Positions 13,906 through 15,184 of a stretch of DNA of 15,184 bases are shown here, one piece after another; position 1 is the stretch's first letter; each line of letters opens with the position of its first letter. The notes under the pieces are model-generated. The model was not told where the DNA came from, searched no databases, and was given only the letters and a program-made list of their open reading frames with translations. This stretch comes from JAFDZV01 sp966128725 (GTDB taxonomy: Bacteria > Bacteroidota > Ignavibacteria > OLB7): the NCBI GenBank assembly GCA_966128725.1, contig CBHYLN010000131.1:1-15184 (forward strand), read 5' to 3'. The position numbers and the translations under genes were made by a program.

Positions 13906-14439
13906 CTAGAACTGGTCTTCCTTGTTGCGGAACAGGACGTTGAACGTGGTCATCGAGCCGTAGCAGCGCGTGATGTATTGCTGCATCTCCACCTTCTCGG
14001 CATCGCTCAGCTTCTCGTGGCTGTTGATCTTCTGCTCCAGCACGCGCAGATTGTTCCGCATCATCACGATCTTATGAAAGAAGGTTTCCACCGGGATTTC
14101 CTTCGGCTGCAACGATGCATCGGCCGGCCGCAGCACCATCATGCCATCGTGCCAGCGCCCGCCCAGCAAATCAACATCCACCTCGGGCGGCTCAACACCA
14201 ACGGCAGCGATCACCGCTCGCGTGGTCTTCTCGATCAGATCGTTCAACGGAATCTCCAGCCCCTCAACCGTGGCAAGCGGCTCGGCCGGCTTCAAGTGGC
14301 TGGCCTCCGGCGCCACGGCCCGCCTGGCGCCGTCGTCGAACTCGATTTCAACGGTTCGCTCGGCAATGGAGCGCACCGTGCCAGGGCCATATGCCGGATG
14401 CGACACCCGCATCCCATAACGCAAGGATTGTACGTTCAT
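13906..14439 (-). CDS. Conserved-looking protein with SH3-like N-terminal motif, function unknown
   Basis: I do not recognise this 177-aa protein as a named family. Residues 8-50 read YGMRVSHPAYGPGTVRSI....VEIEFDDG.RRAVAPEASHL, the pattern of the small SH3/Tudor-like barrel seen at the C-terminus of UvrD/PcrA-type helicases and in CarD-like proteins (V.H..yG.G.V...., then eieFd.G...). Residues 55-100 contain a predicted helix and a VDVDLLGGRW strand. Residues 105-177 look all-helical and charged (ETFFHKIVMMRNNLRVLEQKIN, then SDAEKVEMQQYITRCYGSMTTFNVLF). No signal peptide or membrane segment. The ATG at 14439 is used; a TTG six codons upstream is possible. It lies 54 bases behind the next gene upstream. 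A nucleic-acid or polymerase-associated role is a guess from the N-terminal motif only. Confidence 0.75.
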   Translation of the reverse strand: MNVQSLRYGMRVSHPAYGPGTVRSIAERTVEIEFDDGARRAVAPEASHLKPAEPLATVEGLEIPLNDLIEKTTRAVIAAVGVEPPEVDVDLLGGRWHDGMMVLRPADASLQPKEIPVETFFHKIVMMRNNLRVLEQKINSHEKLSDAEKVEMQQYITRCYGSMTTFNVLFRNKEDQF

Positions 14440-14493
14440 CGTGCTCTGTTTCGGCAATACGTGTCTGTGTTGAACTGTGGCGGCGGGCGCCGA

Positions 14494-14853
14494 TCACGAC
14501 GCACGCCCCGGTAACCGCTCCTCAACGATCGACTCGCCGGCGCTTCTGTCGCCACTGGTCCAGCGCCAGCTCTCGCGCAGGCGCAGCCGGCCGTCGGGCA
14601 GGATCTCCGGCACCGAGCGGCAGATGCCGGTGGCAAGGTCGCCGTCAACAGTAACGTGCTGGTACCGCATATCGAGCGAGCCATCCGCCGCCACAACGGC
14701 AACCAACGTGCCGTAGCGCACGCGGCCGCCCTCGTACGTGGCCCACACCACACTCTCCTGCTGGTGATAATGGAACACGGTGTCGCCGCCAACATCACCG
14801 TTTGCCGTGTTGGCCACCGAGACCATGATCCGGTTATCGTAGGGAAGCTCCAT
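14494..14853 (-). CDS. Small protein of the 'N-acetylglutamate synthase-like' Bacteroidota family
   Basis: This 119-aa protein matches a family often labelled N-acetylglutamate synthase in Bacteroidota genomes. The sequence shows no GNAT acetyl-CoA loop (Q/RxxGxG/A) and no amino-acid-kinase domain, so that label is doubtful. Visible signature: the N-terminal YDNRI.VSVANT.NGDV, HYHQQ..VVWATYEGG.VR.GTLV, then DMRYQHVT.DGDLATGICRSVPEILPDGRLRL.ESW.WTSGD. The repeated strand-turn pattern suggests a small beta-barrel or calycin-like fold (inference). The ATG at 14853 has GGAG six bases upstream. An ATG at 14865 immediately follows AGG, leaving no spacing. It follows the carbonic anhydrase after 77 bases. 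Confidence 0.85.
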   Translation of the reverse strand: MELPYDNRIMVSVANTANGDVGGDTVFHYHQQESVVWATYEGGRVRYGTLVAVVAADGSLDMRYQHVTVDGDLATGICRSVPEILPDGRLRLRESWRWTSGDRSAGESIVEERLPGRAS

Positions 14854-14930
14854 CACCGGCTCCATCCTTTTGGCCGCACCCGGCACGCGGTTGGCGCGAT
14901 ACGCGAACCGGCCGCGATTGCGGGGCGGTG

Positions 14931-15184
14931 TTATTCCACCGACAGGTGCACCGAACGCCGAAGCGACCGAAGGGAATCGGTATCGGCGATAGTCACCTTC
15001 AAATCGTGCACGTGGCCGTCGCGCAGGCCGTATATCCAGCCATGCACCGCAATCTCCTGGCCGCGCGCCCATGCACCCTGCACCACCGTCGTCTGCCCCA
15101 CGTTCAGCACCTGCTGTATCACGTTGAACTCGCACAGCCTGTCCAGCCGCTCCTGGCGCGGCATGCCGGCCAGTTGCTCGTGGT
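14931..15184 (-). CDS. Beta-carbonic anhydrase, C-terminal part (gene runs off the window)
   Basis: Only the last 84 or so codons are present; the start and the zinc-binding Cys/Asp/His/Cys residues lie beyond 15184. The visible part is characteristic of beta-class carbonic anhydrases of the Can type: LCEFNVIQQVLNVGQTTVVQGAW, then RGQEIAVHGWIYGLRDGHVHDLKVTI. The enzyme interconverts CO2 and bicarbonate in the cytoplasm, supplying bicarbonate to carboxylases and for pH balance. The tail after the VHGWIYGL core (DTDSLRSLRRSVHLSVE) is ordinary for the family. The stop is TAA at 14933-14931, and the frame is open to the window edge with no start codon needed inside. Confidence 0.93.
   Translation of the reverse strand, partial: HEQLAGMPRQERLDRLCEFNVIQQVLNVGQTTVVQGAWARGQEIAVHGWIYGLRDGHVHDLKVTIADTDSLRSLRRSVHLSVE

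Noticed and set aside
12997..14514. 505-codon open frame on the plus strand
   Set aside because: It runs antisense across the kinase gene, the 177-aa gene and the gaps between them. Its translation is rich in Arg/His/Gly with no family motif, and the minus-strand genes show clear conserved motifs. It is an artefact of GC-rich codon use.

Overview
The window looks like chromosomal DNA of a GC-rich bacterium, most likely from the Bacteroidota/Chlorobiota (FCB) side. The evidence is family-level only: a DUF4403 lipoprotein, a Cdd1-like helix-hairpin-helix protein, the small protein usually labelled 'N-acetylglutamate synthase' in Bacteroidota genomes, secreted repeat proteins, and at least one Bacteroidota-type -7 promoter box (TATGTTTG). 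No rRNA, tRNA, CRISPR array, transposase or phage gene was seen. Every gene I can support lies on the minus strand, so the window is best read from right to left. No marker gene fixes the species, so the placement is an inference.

Right part (about 15184 down to 10377) is compact. It begins with the C-terminal end of a beta-carbonic anhydrase cut by the window edge. Next come the small 'N-acetylglutamate synthase-like' protein (119 aa) and an unrecognised 177-aa protein with an SH3-like N-terminus. Then follow a HipA-like kinase and a DUF3037 protein separated by 2 bp, a DUF4403 lipoprotein, and a Cdd1-like protein 24 bp behind it. An aldo/keto reductase ends at a strong hairpin near 9360-9390.

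Middle (9071 to 5963): a small outer-membrane-barrel-like protein (243 aa) is followed after 76 bp by a 766-aa secreted PQQ/WD40-like beta-propeller protein. The propeller gene has an AT-richer central insert and ends at a two-part hairpin. The 334-bp gap in front of the barrel gene holds a promoter-like site with an inverted repeat. A related motif recurs in the 707-bp gap in front of the next gene.

Left part (5255 to 149): three paralogous secreted proteins (513, 464 and 467 aa) lie in tandem, each with a signal peptide and seven repeats of about 55 residues ('YGG..D.G....DGG....G.t.SFG.g.yD.y..k.d..Gn..W'). They are probably seven-bladed propellers. Their cysteines sit at matching places, with a CC pair in blade 2 of all three, and each has a different C-terminal tail. 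Large non-coding gaps (287, 479 and 707 bp) separate them, with a 13-bp-stem hairpin behind the third. This secreted propeller cluster plus its repeated upstream motifs is the least ordinary part of the window. Its function cannot be read from sequence; a cell-surface or periplasmic binding or scaffold role is a guess.
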